Positions 18,412 to 26,647 of a DNA stretch of 38,519 nucleotides are shown piece after piece. This DNA is from Candidatus Vogelbacteria bacterium (GTDB taxonomy: Bacteria > Patescibacteriota > Minisyncoccia > Phycocordibacterales > JACRKE01). A program made the translations under genes and the position numbers. Location of the stretch: the NCBI GenBank assembly GCA_016215335.1, contig JACRKE010000018.1:1-38519 (forward strand), in the 5' to 3' direction. Below the pieces are notes generated by a model. That model worked only from the letters and a program-made list of their open reading frames with translations, had not been told where the DNA came from and ran no database searches. Positions within the stretch are counted from its first letter, which is position 1; each line of letters begins with the position of its first letter.

Positions 18412-19071
18412 ATGCGACTTGATCCTATTGAAACCGGCGAGATCTATCACGTATACAACCGAGGCGTAGACAAAAGACAGATAACGCTAGATACACATGA
18501 TTCCAATCGCTTTGTACAAGGCCTGATTGAATTCAATACGACCGATGAAATAGGGAGTCTCAGGGATCATGAAGCCAATTCCGGCAGACTTCAAACAGCA
18601 AACCTCGAACATAAACCTCTAGTAGAAATTCTTTCGCACTGTTTGAATCCGAATCATTTTCATCTTATTCTAAGACAATTAATAGACAATGGAGTCAGTC
18701 ACTTCATGAGATCTCAAATAGGCGGATATGCGAGATATTTCAACAAAAGGCATAATCGTAGCGGTGCACTTTTTGAAGGGAGATTCAAGGCCAAATGGAT
18801 TGAAGACGAAGATATCCTTATGTATAAAAGTGTATACGTCAATCAAAACGATAGAGTACATAGACTACCAGATAACGCGAGGAGATTGGTTAGATCTAGC
18901 AATAAGGAATACTTAGAGGCAAGGAAAGTTGTTTCAGACCCGGCAAAAGTTCTCTCTTTTTTTGAAAATAACGTATCAAAATACCAAACGTATTCAGAAA
19001 AAACACTTATTGAGATACTAGAAGCCAAACGAATGAACAAAGAATTAGAGCAAATTGAGTTTAATGATTGA
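18412..19071 (+). CDS. REP-associated tyrosine transposase (RAYT, Y1/HUH family)
   Basis: A 219-residue IS200/IS605-like Y1 transposase that nicks single-stranded DNA at palindromes. The HUH motif is NHFHLIL, and the likely catalytic tyrosine lies in the following helix region GGYARYFNKRHNRSG. The opening ETGEIYHVYNRGVDK and the SGALFEGRFKAKWIEDEDIL block are typical of the RAYT group. The gene is flanked by two palindromes sharing one core, as expected of a RAYT with its REP elements. It is on the opposite strand to the pilus genes and splits them. The start at 18412 follows a TATAAT almost directly. Confidence 0.93.
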   Translation: MRLDPIETGEIYHVYNRGVDKRQITLDTHDSNRFVQGLIEFNTTDEIGSLRDHEANSGRLQTANLEHKPLVEILSHCLNPNHFHLILRQLIDNGVSHFMRSQIGGYARYFNKRHNRSGALFEGRFKAKWIEDEDILMYKSVYVNQNDRVHRLPDNARRLVRSSNKEYLEARKVVSDPAKVLSFFENNVSKYQTYSEKTLIEILEAKRMNKELEQIEFND

Positions 19072-19077
19072 GTGATT

Positions 19078-19106
19078 ATTTCCCAGGTACCCGGTACCTG
19101 GGAAAT
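19078..19106. repeat. REP-like palindrome downstream of the transposase
   Basis: A 29-bp perfect palindrome with 14-bp arms (ATTTCCCAGGTACC) and a one-base loop; same core as 18360-18390. Confidence 0.85.
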
Positions 19107-19115
19107 TTGAGTATT

Positions 19116-19150
19116 AAATAAGCCACCTTATTGATTGGTGGCTTATTTTA
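19116..19150. terminator. Terminator between transposase and pilin
   Basis: Arms AAATAAGCCACC and GGTGGCTTATTT (12 bp, loop 9 nt) followed by a T-rich stretch. It lies between convergent genes and can serve both. Confidence 0.8.
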
Positions 19151-19194
19151 ATTTCCTAGAAAAATATTTAACTCAGAAAAAACTCTCTGAATTC

Positions 19195-19629
19195 TTACTG
19201 ACAGGCGCCGGCGGTTGAGACAGGAGCGGGGTTTGTGGTTGCTATTGCCTTGCCTGTACTATCCACACACCAATGACCCAAACCCGCGCTCTTGAGCGGT
19301 ACGGCCACTCCGTAGGCAGTACCGGTACTTACACATTTTGCGCCACCTGTTCCGCCGTTTGAAACTGCGTTATCAATAATTGCCTTTACAGCAGTGTCTG
19401 TAAACATTGTGCTTGCGGTATCACAGACTGCTACGGCTGTACCATACGCCTGACTATTGTCTTCATAATAAAGCTGTGCCTGTGTTCGAAGACCTGACAG
19501 AGCCTCTTTCACTGCCGTATCACCACTCTTTGCTCTCGCACCATTTAATTGAGCCAATACTACAGCTGACAATATACCAATGATGGCGATAACCACCAGA
19601 AGTTCAATGAGTGTAAAACCTTTTTTCAT
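19195..19629 (-). CDS. Type IV pilin, major type (copy 1)
   Basis: A 144-residue type IVa-like prepilin with the short leader MKKG, then FTLIELLVVIAIIGILSAVV with Glu5. The globular part is small, rich in Ala, Thr and Gly, and has a C-terminal Cys (GACQ) plus others able to form a disulfide loop. It shares nearly identical DNA for its first roughly 55 bases with the next pilin at 19690, although the remainder differs. A terminator follows at 19116-19150. Which copy forms the main fibre cannot be told. Confidence 0.9.
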   Translation of the reverse strand: MKKGFTLIELLVVIAIIGILSAVVLAQLNGARAKSGDTAVKEALSGLRTQAQLYYEDNSQAYGTAVAVCDTASTMFTDTAVKAIIDNAVSNGGTGGAKCVSTGTAYGVAVPLKSAGLGHWCVDSTGKAIATTNPAPVSTAGACQ

Positions 19630-19689
19630 CTTATTGATTAGTACTTATAAATAATATTCCTTAAATAACATTAAGTAACAGCGGAGTCT

Positions 19690-20157
19690 TTATGATGGGC
19701 ACGCAGAAACAGATGTAGCAGGAAATTCCGCAGTCTTAACACCAGCAGCACCATTGGAATCAGTACAGTAATATGTTGGATTTCCAGTGGAAGCACTACT
19801 GCCTAACCATGCCGCAACCATCCATGCATTATTAGTGACAACACATACAACTCTTGAATTTGAAGCACTGGTTACACTACCACCATTAAGACCAACTATC
19901 CTTTCTAATGCCTTTTGATATACACCGGCAGCAAACTTACCTGCACCACAGTCAGTTCCAGCTGTACCATATACATTTGTCTGAGTACTGTCGTAATCTA
20001 TTTCAAACTGCGTTCTCATCGATCCAATGTTCGCCATGATACCCGCGTCCGCGCCTTTCTTGCGTGCGTTGCCGAGCTGGGTAAGCACCACACTCGAGAG
20101 AATACCGATGATGGCGATAACCACCAGAAGTTCAATGAGTGTAAAACCTTTCTTCAT
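19690..20157 (-). CDS. Type IV pilin, major type (copy 2)
   Basis: A 155-residue prepilin starting MKKGFTLIELLVVIAIIGIL. An ATG four codons upstream (20169) is open but the family leader begins here. The globular domain has six Cys and a C-terminal ACPS, and differs from copy 1 beyond the conserved helix. It lies 60 nt upstream of copy 1 and about 250 nt downstream of pilC, with a structured repeat in between. Confidence 0.9.
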   Translation of the reverse strand: MKKGFTLIELLVVIAIIGILSSVVLTQLGNARKKGADAGIMANIGSMRTQFEIDYDSTQTNVYGTAGTDCGAGKFAAGVYQKALERIVGLNGGSVTSASNSRVVCVVTNNAWMVAAWLGSSASTGNPTYYCTDSNGAAGVKTAEFPATSVSACPS

Positions 20158-20207
20158 AATATTTTGCATAATAAATTATTTAATTCTTGATACAAATTCA
20201 ATTCCAG

Positions 20208-20243
20208 AGGTCGCACCTCCGGATTACCCGAGGAACGACCTCA
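20208..20243 (-). repeat. Second copy of the GAGGTC...GACCTC structured element
   Basis: Thirty-one of 36 positions agree with 3846-3881. The 7-bp outer stem, the CCTC/GAGG inner stem and the ACCCGAGGAA string are kept. The seventh stem pair is G-C here and U-A in the other copy. It sits just upstream of pilin copy 2. The strand is uncertain, because the stem makes either reading possible. Confidence 0.6.
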
Positions 20244-20311
20244 TGCAACTCACGACCTCATACAATACAATCATATAAAACGTGCGGGAAAATGGAAGGG
20301 GATACCGGGAC

Positions 20312-20402
20312 TAGGTTGTAGGTAGTAGGTTGTAGGTGGTAGAAAATCCAAAATTCGCATTCTGAATCCCACTACAACCTACGCACTACAACCTACAACC
20401 TG
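20312..20402. repeat. G/T-rich heptad repeat hairpin upstream of pilins
   Basis: The left arm holds repeats of TTGTAGG, the right arm repeats of CTACAAC, so the spacer downstream of pilC can fold into one long stem. Related arms lie in the pilT-pilC and regulator-pilT spacers. Confidence 0.7.
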
Positions 20403-20404
20403 TA

Positions 20405-21610
20405 TTACAAACCAGCGGTAATATTATAAATCGGACCTAGTATCGCTACCAGCAGGAACGCCACACCAAGGCCAAGCGCCACAATCATAACAGGCTCGAT
20501 GAGGCCGACCAAGGTATCAACGGCAGAATCCACCTCACGCTTATAAAACCTCGCCATGGTCTTAAGTACAAAACCGAGCTTGCCAGTTTCTTCACCAATC
20601 TTTGACATCTGGATAATAATACGTGGCATCTCCGGATACTGCTCGAGGGCGCCCGAAAATGAACTGCCGCCCTTCACTTGGTTTACTGCATCAAGTAGAA
20701 TATTTTTGTACGTTTCGTCCCCCACTACGTCCGCGGTGACTTCAATCGCTTTAATCATTGGAATACCGGACTCGAGCATTGTGTCCATGTTGTCAGCAAT
20801 GCGAGAAAGATACATTTTGGTATACAAATTGCCTAGGTACGGAAAAGAGAATTTAAATCTGGAAAATGAATTCTTGCCTAGGGCACTCTTGCCGTATCGC
20901 CACAGAACGAAAGCGCATACGATAAATATAATGAGCAAAAAGACTCCGTAATTCACCACAAGGTTGCTCATGCCAATAACAATCTTAGTCATTAAAGGCA
21001 ACTCCTGGCCTGTCTCTTCTAGAATAGTCGCAAGTTGAGGGACTACCACAACCATCATTAAAATAATAATGACTATAAATGACACTACGACAAACGCCGG
21101 ATACATGAGGGCATTCTTCGCCTTTGAAACCAAGGCGTATTGTCTCTCAAGATAGTCTGCGAGATAGGAGAACGTTTCCGAAAGTTTACCGGACTCCTCC
21201 CCTGCTCTCACCATGCTTATATAAAAGTTGGAAAATACATCAGGGTGTTTTGCGAGCGCTCCTGAAATAGACATACCACCTTGTACATCATCAGTGACTG
21301 CCGTCATCTTGATTCTCAAGTTTTGATTTTCTGATTCAGCTCCAAGAAGCTTGAATATGTTTACAACAGGAACCTTGGCTTCGAAAAGTGTCGCCATCTG
21401 GCGCGAAAGCATTACAATATCGCGCATCTTTACCCGATTGAGCCAGGCAATCTCTTTCGCAAAAAAACCTCCTTCGTCGGCCGGATGAATTTCTATAATT
21501 ACCAAACTCCTGCGCTGAAGCGAAGCAATTGCAATATCAACACTAGGCGCATCGATGGTGCCGTTATTTTTTACTCCCTGCTGATCTGTTGCTTGGTATT
21601 TGAATAACAT
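20405..21610 (-). CDS. pilC: Type IV pilus inner-membrane platform protein PilC
   Basis: A 401-residue platform protein that couples the pilus motors to the pilin fibre. Two T2SSF domains are seen, at about 70-195 and 275-395. Each has the GMSISGAL or GGSSFSGAL glycine motif and AGEESGKLSE or IGEETGKLGF, and hydrophobic segments lie after each and at the C-terminus (VALGLGVAFLLVAILGPIY). The start MLFKYQATDQQGVKNNG is the family's usual opening. It lies between pilT and the pilins. Confidence 0.95.
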   Translation of the reverse strand: MLFKYQATDQQGVKNNGTIDAPSVDIAIASLQRRSLVIIEIHPADEGGFFAKEIAWLNRVKMRDIVMLSRQMATLFEAKVPVVNIFKLLGAESENQNLRIKMTAVTDDVQGGMSISGALAKHPDVFSNFYISMVRAGEESGKLSETFSYLADYLERQYALVSKAKNALMYPAFVVVSFIVIIILMMVVVVPQLATILEETGQELPLMTKIVIGMSNLVVNYGVFLLIIFIVCAFVLWRYGKSALGKNSFSRFKFSFPYLGNLYTKMYLSRIADNMDTMLESGIPMIKAIEVTADVVGDETYKNILLDAVNQVKGGSSFSGALEQYPEMPRIIIQMSKIGEETGKLGFVLKTMARFYKREVDSAVDTLVGLIEPVMIVALGLGVAFLLVAILGPIYNITAGL

Positions 21611-21687
21611 TGACTAGTTTGTAGGTTGTAGGTTGTAGGTTGTAGTGTATACAGGATTTGAATTTCCTACTTACTACTCCCTACTGC
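21611..21687. repeat. G/T-rich heptad repeat hairpin between pilT and pilC
   Basis: Three tandem GTAGGTT units at about 21621-21645 face a C/T-rich arm (CCTACTTACTACTCCCTAC), giving an imperfect stem in the pilT-pilC spacer. Confidence 0.6.
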
Positions 21688-22752
21688 CTAAGTTAGTCGT
21701 CTCTGCAGTGCTTCCGGATTCAATGTGTACTTGAATGCAGTCTCCTGTGTAATCTCGCCCCTTCTTACAAGATCCGCCAATGTCTGATTCATTGACACCA
21801 TGCCCTCTTCGGCGCTCGTTTCAAGGACGGATGTAATTTCGGCAGTTCTCGACTCACGGATCAAGTTGCCTATCGCGTAGTTATTGATAAGCAATTCGTA
21901 AGCCGGAATTCTGCCACCTGATACCCTGGGAATCAAACGCTGAGAGAAAATGGCGAGTAGGGATGTAGAAAGTTGAAGTCTAATCTGATTCTGCTGATCG
22001 CCGGGGAAAGTGTCTATGATACGGTCTATGGTCTGCGCAGCGTTATTAGTGTGTAAAGTCGAGAAAATCAAATGGCCGGTCTCAGCAGCTGTAACAGCTG
22101 TCGCCATTGTTTCCGAATCACGCATCTCTGCGATCATGCCAACGTTCACATCTTCGCGAAACATTGCGCGAAGCGCCGTGCTGAAATCTTTGGTATCCAC
22201 TCCAACTTCTCGTTGATCAATAATAGATTTATCTTCAGTAAACAAATATTCTATGGGGTCTTCAACAGTAATAATGTGCTTGGATCTTGATGAATTAACA
22301 AGCTGAACCATCGAGGCGAGCGTGGTGGATTTACCCTGTCCAACAGGACCCACTACTATGAAAAATCCTTGCTCTTTGAACGCAAAATCTTTTATTATCG
22401 GTGGCAAATTAAGCTCTTCGATGGTTGGAATTTTAGCCGGTATCAGACGAAGAGCCGCTCCCACATGACCCTTTTGGAAGAATGCATTACCTCGAAAGCG
22501 AGTCCCATTTGCTAGGCTGTAAGCGAAATCCAGATCTTTCTGCTTGAGCAACAACTCACGTTCGTCAGGATGGAGCATCTCAAGAGTAAGTGCCATTGAG
22601 TCTTCCGGGGATAGGACGGGCTTGTTAACAAGAGGAACGAGCTCCCCGGACACGCGGATCGTGGGATGGCGCAGAGAAGAGATATGCAAGTCAGATGCGC
22701 CTTGCTTTATAACTATGTCTATTAAGTCAGCTATCTCTTTTGCGTAATCCAT
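21688..22752 (-). CDS. pilT: Type IV pilus retraction ATPase PilT
   Basis: A 354-residue hexameric ATPase that depolymerises the pilus. Start MDYAKEIADLIDIVIKQGAS; the longer frame to 22803 only translates the intergenic repeat. Walker A is GPVGQGKST at 135-143, where most PilT proteins have GPTGSGKST. The Walker B region reads MIAEMRDSETM, where GEMRD is usual. The His-box TGHLIFSTLHTN is intact. The changes are conservative and the enzyme is probably active. Retraction with PilD, PilB and ComF suggests a DNA-uptake role. Confidence 0.93.
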   Translation of the reverse strand: MDYAKEIADLIDIVIKQGASDLHISSLRHPTIRVSGELVPLVNKPVLSPEDSMALTLEMLHPDERELLLKQKDLDFAYSLANGTRFRGNAFFQKGHVGAALRLIPAKIPTIEELNLPPIIKDFAFKEQGFFIVVGPVGQGKSTTLASMVQLVNSSRSKHIITVEDPIEYLFTEDKSIIDQREVGVDTKDFSTALRAMFREDVNVGMIAEMRDSETMATAVTAAETGHLIFSTLHTNNAAQTIDRIIDTFPGDQQNQIRLQLSTSLLAIFSQRLIPRVSGGRIPAYELLINNYAIGNLIRESRTAEITSVLETSAEEGMVSMNQTLADLVRRGEITQETAFKYTLNPEALQRRLT

Positions 22753-22760
22753 TTTGGTTA

Positions 22761-22830
22761 GTTTGTAGTTAGTAGTGAGTAGTTTGTAGTGAATGCAATC
22801 CAATACTCACTACTGCCTACTGACTACTCA
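22761..22830. repeat. Heptad-like hairpin between the regulator gene and pilT
   Basis: The arms GTAGTTAGTAGTGAGTA and TACTCACTACTGCCTACTG pair with few mismatches. The stop codon of the response regulator lies in one arm. Confidence 0.65.
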
Positions 22831-23220
22831 CTGTGTTTTATTTTCAGATGTAATTTGTTTAACTTTTTCCACCACCTCCGTCGGAGTTGAGCTCGCCTTT
22901 ATAATGTAGCCCCGAGCACCAGACTGCATACCTTTCTCAATATCTTCTTTCTGGCCGAGATTAGATAGGAATATAACTACAGAACTCTTGGCTAGATTCT
23001 GTTTTTTGAGCTCTTCCATAAATCCAAATCCGTCCATTACAGGCATCATAATATCAAGCAGAATTATTTGAGGCTTCGCTCCGTCCACGATTTTCTGGAG
23101 CGCTTCAGTAGCATCTGAAAAAGCCGATACATCGAATCCACTGTCGGTGAATTTGAGCGAGTACATGTCGAGCAGGAATTTGTCGTCGTCGATTATGAAA
23201 ATTGTTTTTTTCTCTGCCAT
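22828..23220 (-). CDS. CheY-like response regulator
   Basis: A 130-residue single receiver domain without an output domain. The acidic pocket DDD is at 11-13, the phosphoacceptor Asp56 is in LLDIMMP, the conserved Ser is in FLSNLG, and the Lys is in YIIKASS. Placed between pilB and pilT, it probably tunes the pilus motors, like PilG/PilH-type regulators. No histidine kinase is in the window. Confidence 0.93.
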   Translation of the reverse strand: MAEKKTIFIIDDDKFLLDMYSLKFTDSGFDVSAFSDATEALQKIVDGAKPQIILLDIMMPVMDGFGFMEELKKQNLAKSSVVIFLSNLGQKEDIEKGMQSGARGYIIKASSTPTEVVEKVKQITSENKTQ

Positions 23221-23267
23221 TGTTCCTATTATAGCACTGTTATTGATTCGAGCATGTGGAGAGTATG

Positions 23268-24845
23268 CTAAAACTTCATAGCCTCCTCGAATGGAATGAG
23301 ACCTTGCATAGACTTTATGATTGCATCCTCTTTAATAGTAAGCATGCCTTTTGCTCTCGCCACTTTGTATATCTCACTATCTTGTGGAGTCTTCAAGATT
23401 ACGCCCTCAAGATCTCTATCCATCTCAAGCGCTTCGTATACACCAATTCTGCCTCTTACCCCAGTAGCACAAGTGGTTGATTTTTTGGGTCTACATACAC
23501 TGTTCACTTTAGAAATCTGGTCTTTAATACCTGCCGGAAGATCAGAGAATTCTCGGTCTATAATAAGCCTAATAGCATCATCGATAGGCACAACTTCTTT
23601 CTCTTCGCAGAGTTTTCTAGAAAGTCTCTGCCCAATAGATAGAATAAGCGTAGGTGCGATTAGGTATGGGTCTACTCCCATATCGACTAGACGCGATATG
23701 GCACCAACAGCAGTATTAGTATGTAGTGTAGACAAAACCAAATGACCGGTAAGAGCAGCTTGAATGGCAAGCTGAGCAGTCTCCTTGTCGCGGATTTCTC
23801 CAACCATTATTACATCCGGGTCTTGACGGAGAATAGAGCGCAGACCTTCGGCAAAAGTGTATTCAATCTCTGGGTGGACTTGGGATTGGTTTATACCCGG
23901 AATGTTGTACTCAACCGGATCTTCAAGTGTTACTATGTTCATTCCGTCCTTATCAAGAGAGTTCAACATAGCGTATAGAGTCGTGGATTTACCGGAACCG
24001 GTTGGACCCGTCACCAAAATCATTCCGTACGGCTTATCCAGAGCTCTTTTAACTGTAGCAAGTGTGCTGTCGCCCATTCCCATCTGTTCTAGTGAACGAA
24101 CTCCAGTGAGCTGATCGAGAATACGAATTTCGACTTTTTCACCGAAGAAAGTAGGCAAAGTGGAAACACGGAAGTCAACTGCACGATTTTCTATCACGGC
24201 CGAGAAACGACCGTCTTGTGGCCGTCTCTTTTCGTCTATCTTAATATTGGCAAGAATCTTTATACGAGCAACCACAGCATCGTGAACCCCCAGAGGCAGA
24301 AAAAGACTTGTGTTCATGTCGCCATCTACACGGAAACGAACACGAACTCTCTTATCAAGCGGCTCAATGTGAATGTCTGAAGCGTTGCCTTCAGTGGCAT
24401 GCTGGATAATGACTGCAACAATTTTACTTACTGGTGCCTCTTCAATAATATCTACTTCAACATGCTGTGACATGCTTTCCTGGAGCTCTTTCGACGCGCG
24501 ATCTCGTTCCTGCATCTCCGTATCGAATTGCCCAAGCGCAGTATCGATCTGGCCGACAAGTCCTTTGTAGTTGTCTAAAATTTTAGTGTAAGCATCCTCG
24601 CTAATCTGGAAAATCTTGAAGGGAATATTACTTTTAGAAGAAATGAACCCCGCCGCACCTCTGGCATCCACGTCATCCGGTTTTACAAATCCAAGATCGA
24701 GCATTCCGTCTGCAAGACCAAGCGGAACAAATTTATAATGTTGGGCCGTTTCTTCCGGCACATATTTAAGAACTTCAAATGGTATTTTGAAGTCAATTAC
24801 CTGTCTGACTGGAACAGTGATTGTTTGTTCTTTTCCGAATACCAT
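23268..24845 (-). CDS. pilB: Type IV pilus assembly ATPase PilB
   Basis: A 525-residue extension ATPase of the GspE/PilB family. The N-terminal region is a shortened MshEN-like domain, followed by a coiled linker. Walker A is GPTGSGKS at 280-287, the Asp box is SDIHIEP, Walker B is DVIMVGEIRD, and the His box is TGHLVLSTLHTN. The usual C-terminal CxxC zinc knuckle is altered, with CRPKKSTTC before GVRGRIGVYE. It is upstream of the response regulator and pilT. Confidence 0.96.
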   Translation of the reverse strand: MVFGKEQTITVPVRQVIDFKIPFEVLKYVPEETAQHYKFVPLGLADGMLDLGFVKPDDVDARGAAGFISSKSNIPFKIFQISEDAYTKILDNYKGLVGQIDTALGQFDTEMQERDRASKELQESMSQHVEVDIIEEAPVSKIVAVIIQHATEGNASDIHIEPLDKRVRVRFRVDGDMNTSLFLPLGVHDAVVARIKILANIKIDEKRRPQDGRFSAVIENRAVDFRVSTLPTFFGEKVEIRILDQLTGVRSLEQMGMGDSTLATVKRALDKPYGMILVTGPTGSGKSTTLYAMLNSLDKDGMNIVTLEDPVEYNIPGINQSQVHPEIEYTFAEGLRSILRQDPDVIMVGEIRDKETAQLAIQAALTGHLVLSTLHTNTAVGAISRLVDMGVDPYLIAPTLILSIGQRLSRKLCEEKEVVPIDDAIRLIIDREFSDLPAGIKDQISKVNSVCRPKKSTTCATGVRGRIGVYEALEMDRDLEGVILKTPQDSEIYKVARAKGMLTIKEDAIIKSMQGLIPFEEAMKF

Positions 24846-24908
24846 GATGTTTTATTCGGGAAGATTGAAGTGCATGCTAATCTTCTACGATCCCCGACGG
24901 TGCCTCAA

Positions 24909-25487
24909 CTAAGGAGACACGAAGCCTCCACCGACTCCTGTATCCACATTCGAATTACTATTCTGACCGGAACTTGAATTTAATGCTGGATTTGTTGGCT
25001 TTGTAACTTTTTTAGTCGTCGGATTATTTGTAGATGAATTAGTGTTTTTGGCTTTGTTTTCCGTGGCTGTTTGATTCAAACTATTGACTTGGGTCGTTGA
25101 ATTGGAAGACTGGATAAGACTTGCTTGGGACGAAAGAGACCCGGCACCGTTTATTACTCCAGAAATTTCCAGAGGTGAAAATGGATTGTCCCTACCTGGA
25201 GTTTGTTCTGGTAATGGTCTACTCATGTCTTTCAGTGCTAAAAATACTACGTCCTGCAATATTGCTCGATCTAGATTCAGATCTTGCATTTTGAGCAATG
25301 TGGCCAAAAATTTCTGTCCCACCACTGAATCAGTATCTTTTGGAACAACTTGCCCGCTAAGTGATGGTTTACCTGATGTATTCAGTGCCGCCGATTCACC
25401 ACTGTCACTTTGACCAAGGAAAAAATAGATAGCTGAAACTATAACTAGGACCAAAACTGCGACTAAAATTATTGTTTTCTTATTCAT
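24909..25487 (-). CDS. PilP-like anchored pilus protein
   Basis: A 192-residue protein with one N-terminal membrane helix (about 5-24) and an extracytoplasmic part. The GRDNPFSPLE string resembles the R-NPF motif of PilP proteins, and the position after pilM-pilN-pilO is where pilP normally lies. The last 75 residues are a low-complexity tail of Ser, Asn, Thr, Lys and Gly, ending GVGGGFVSP. There is no lipobox Cys, so it would be held by its helix instead of a lipid. Assignment rests on position and one motif. Confidence 0.65.
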   Translation of the reverse strand: MNKKTIILVAVLVLVIVSAIYFFLGQSDSGESAALNTSGKPSLSGQVVPKDTDSVVGQKFLATLLKMQDLNLDRAILQDVVFLALKDMSRPLPEQTPGRDNPFSPLEISGVINGAGSLSSQASLIQSSNSTTQVNSLNQTATENKAKNTNSSTNNPTTKKVTKPTNPALNSSSGQNSNSNVDTGVGGGFVSP

Positions 25488-25488
25488 T

Positions 25489-26022
25489 TTACTTGATCCA
25501 GTATGTCCTAATCTCGATTGAATAATCGTTCATGTCTTTGTCGGACGCGTTGAATGAAAGGCTTGTTACATCCACCAATCTTAGACTAGTCTCCAGATCG
25601 TGCAAAAATAGCCTGAGATCGTTATACGAACCGGATACATTGAATGAAAGCGTGACCGAACCATACGACTGATTACTGCCGATTACCTGCGGTGCCATCG
25701 AATCATTTTTGATTTTCGCGTTTTTGACCCGCATGTTGTACTTGGTGGCGATGTTGTTCATGTCTATAATAAGCCTCACATTATCGATACTGTCCGGGAG
25801 CATTCTGTTTATGTTGTCTAGCTCAGTAGGAGAAAAAGAGTTGTACTCTGCTAGTTTCTTCTCTCGAACTTTACGCAAATTCTTGTCGTTCGATAAAGCG
25901 CTATCAAGCTCGTCAGCTTTGGCTTGTTTAACATATATCTCATCAATAATACTTCTCGTGAATCCAAAGAAAAGAGTAAGCGCTACGAGAACTAATAGAA
26001 GTGGTAGTATGAAGCGTGTCAT
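25489..26022 (-). CDS. pilO: Pilus alignment protein PilO-like
   Basis: A 177-residue bitopic protein with a membrane helix at about 4-22, a coiled coil at about 28-65 (KQAKADELDSALSNDKNLRKVREKK), and a ferredoxin-like C-terminal domain (GSVTLSFNVSGSYNDLRLFLHDLETS) typical of PilO. It would pair with PilN to link PilM to the envelope. It is one base upstream of the pilP-like gene and downstream of pilN. Confidence 0.88.
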   Translation of the reverse strand: MTRFILPLLLVLVALTLFFGFTRSIIDEIYVKQAKADELDSALSNDKNLRKVREKKLAEYNSFSPTELDNINRMLPDSIDNVRLIIDMNNIATKYNMRVKNAKIKNDSMAPQVIGSNQSYGSVTLSFNVSGSYNDLRLFLHDLETSLRLVDVTSLSFNASDKDMNDYSIEIRTYWIK

Positions 26023-26029
26023 AATTATT

Positions 26030-26647
26030 CTACTGTACTTTTATTGATTCGTGATAAGAGAAGAGCGCAGGATCGGCGTCGGCAGAGAAATTAAACGTCA
26101 CGCTTCCATCCGGCGAAAGATTCAGATCAGAAAAAACAATGTCTGAAAAATATTTCTGGGCTCCTGGTTTTATATACTCCGCGGACTGTGAAGCTATGGA
26201 CTCGTAGTCTCTGGCCTGGCCCGTCATCTTAATTTCTATTAAGCCATTTACTCCATAATTGTAAGTGAGACCTTTGAATCTAATACTAGTAAGAGTAGTT
26301 TGCTCAAGATATTGAAGTGCTGGAATCAATGTAATGTGACGAGAAAGCAAACCTCCAGAATTTTTCTTGCCCATGGCGGCTGTTATCTTAGTATTCAGCC
26401 TGCTCATCATTTCAAGAGTTCCGGGGTCAAAAGATTTCTCTGCTATTTTAAGCTGGTCCTTTTTGTTGGCTATAGAATTATCAAGCTGCATGCTGAAAAG
26501 CCAAACGCCTCCATGCGTAAGAACAGCGGCAAGAAAGAGAATTACGGCCACAAACAAAACTAGCCCCACAGGTCTTCTGCCGGCTTTTACCGCACCTGTC
26601 GGTCCGGCTAAAGTTTTCTTTGGAATAAATGATGTTTGAATTTCCAT
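26030..26647 (-). CDS. pilN: Pilus alignment protein PilN-like
   Basis: A 205-residue bitopic protein. The short N-terminal MEIQTSFIPKKTL resembles the PilN cytoplasmic segment that binds PilM. A membrane helix follows at about 28-52, then a coiled coil and a small alpha/beta domain (SIRFKGLTYNYGVNGLIEIKM). Its start shares one base with the pilM stop (ATG at 26645-26647), so it is coupled to pilM. Confidence 0.88.
   Translation of the reverse strand: MEIQTSFIPKKTLAGPTGAVKAGRRPVGLVLFVAVILFLAAVLTHGGVWLFSMQLDNSIANKKDQLKIAEKSFDPGTLEMMSRLNTKITAAMGKKNSGGLLSRHITLIPALQYLEQTTLTSIRFKGLTYNYGVNGLIEIKMTGQARDYESIASQSAEYIKPGAQKYFSDIVFSDLNLSPDGSVTFNFSADADPALFSYHESIKVQ

Noticed and set aside
20312-22830. 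CRISPR or tandem-array reading of the pilus-spacer repeats
   Set aside because: Units are 7 nt and arranged as arms of hairpins, not repeat-spacer arrays.
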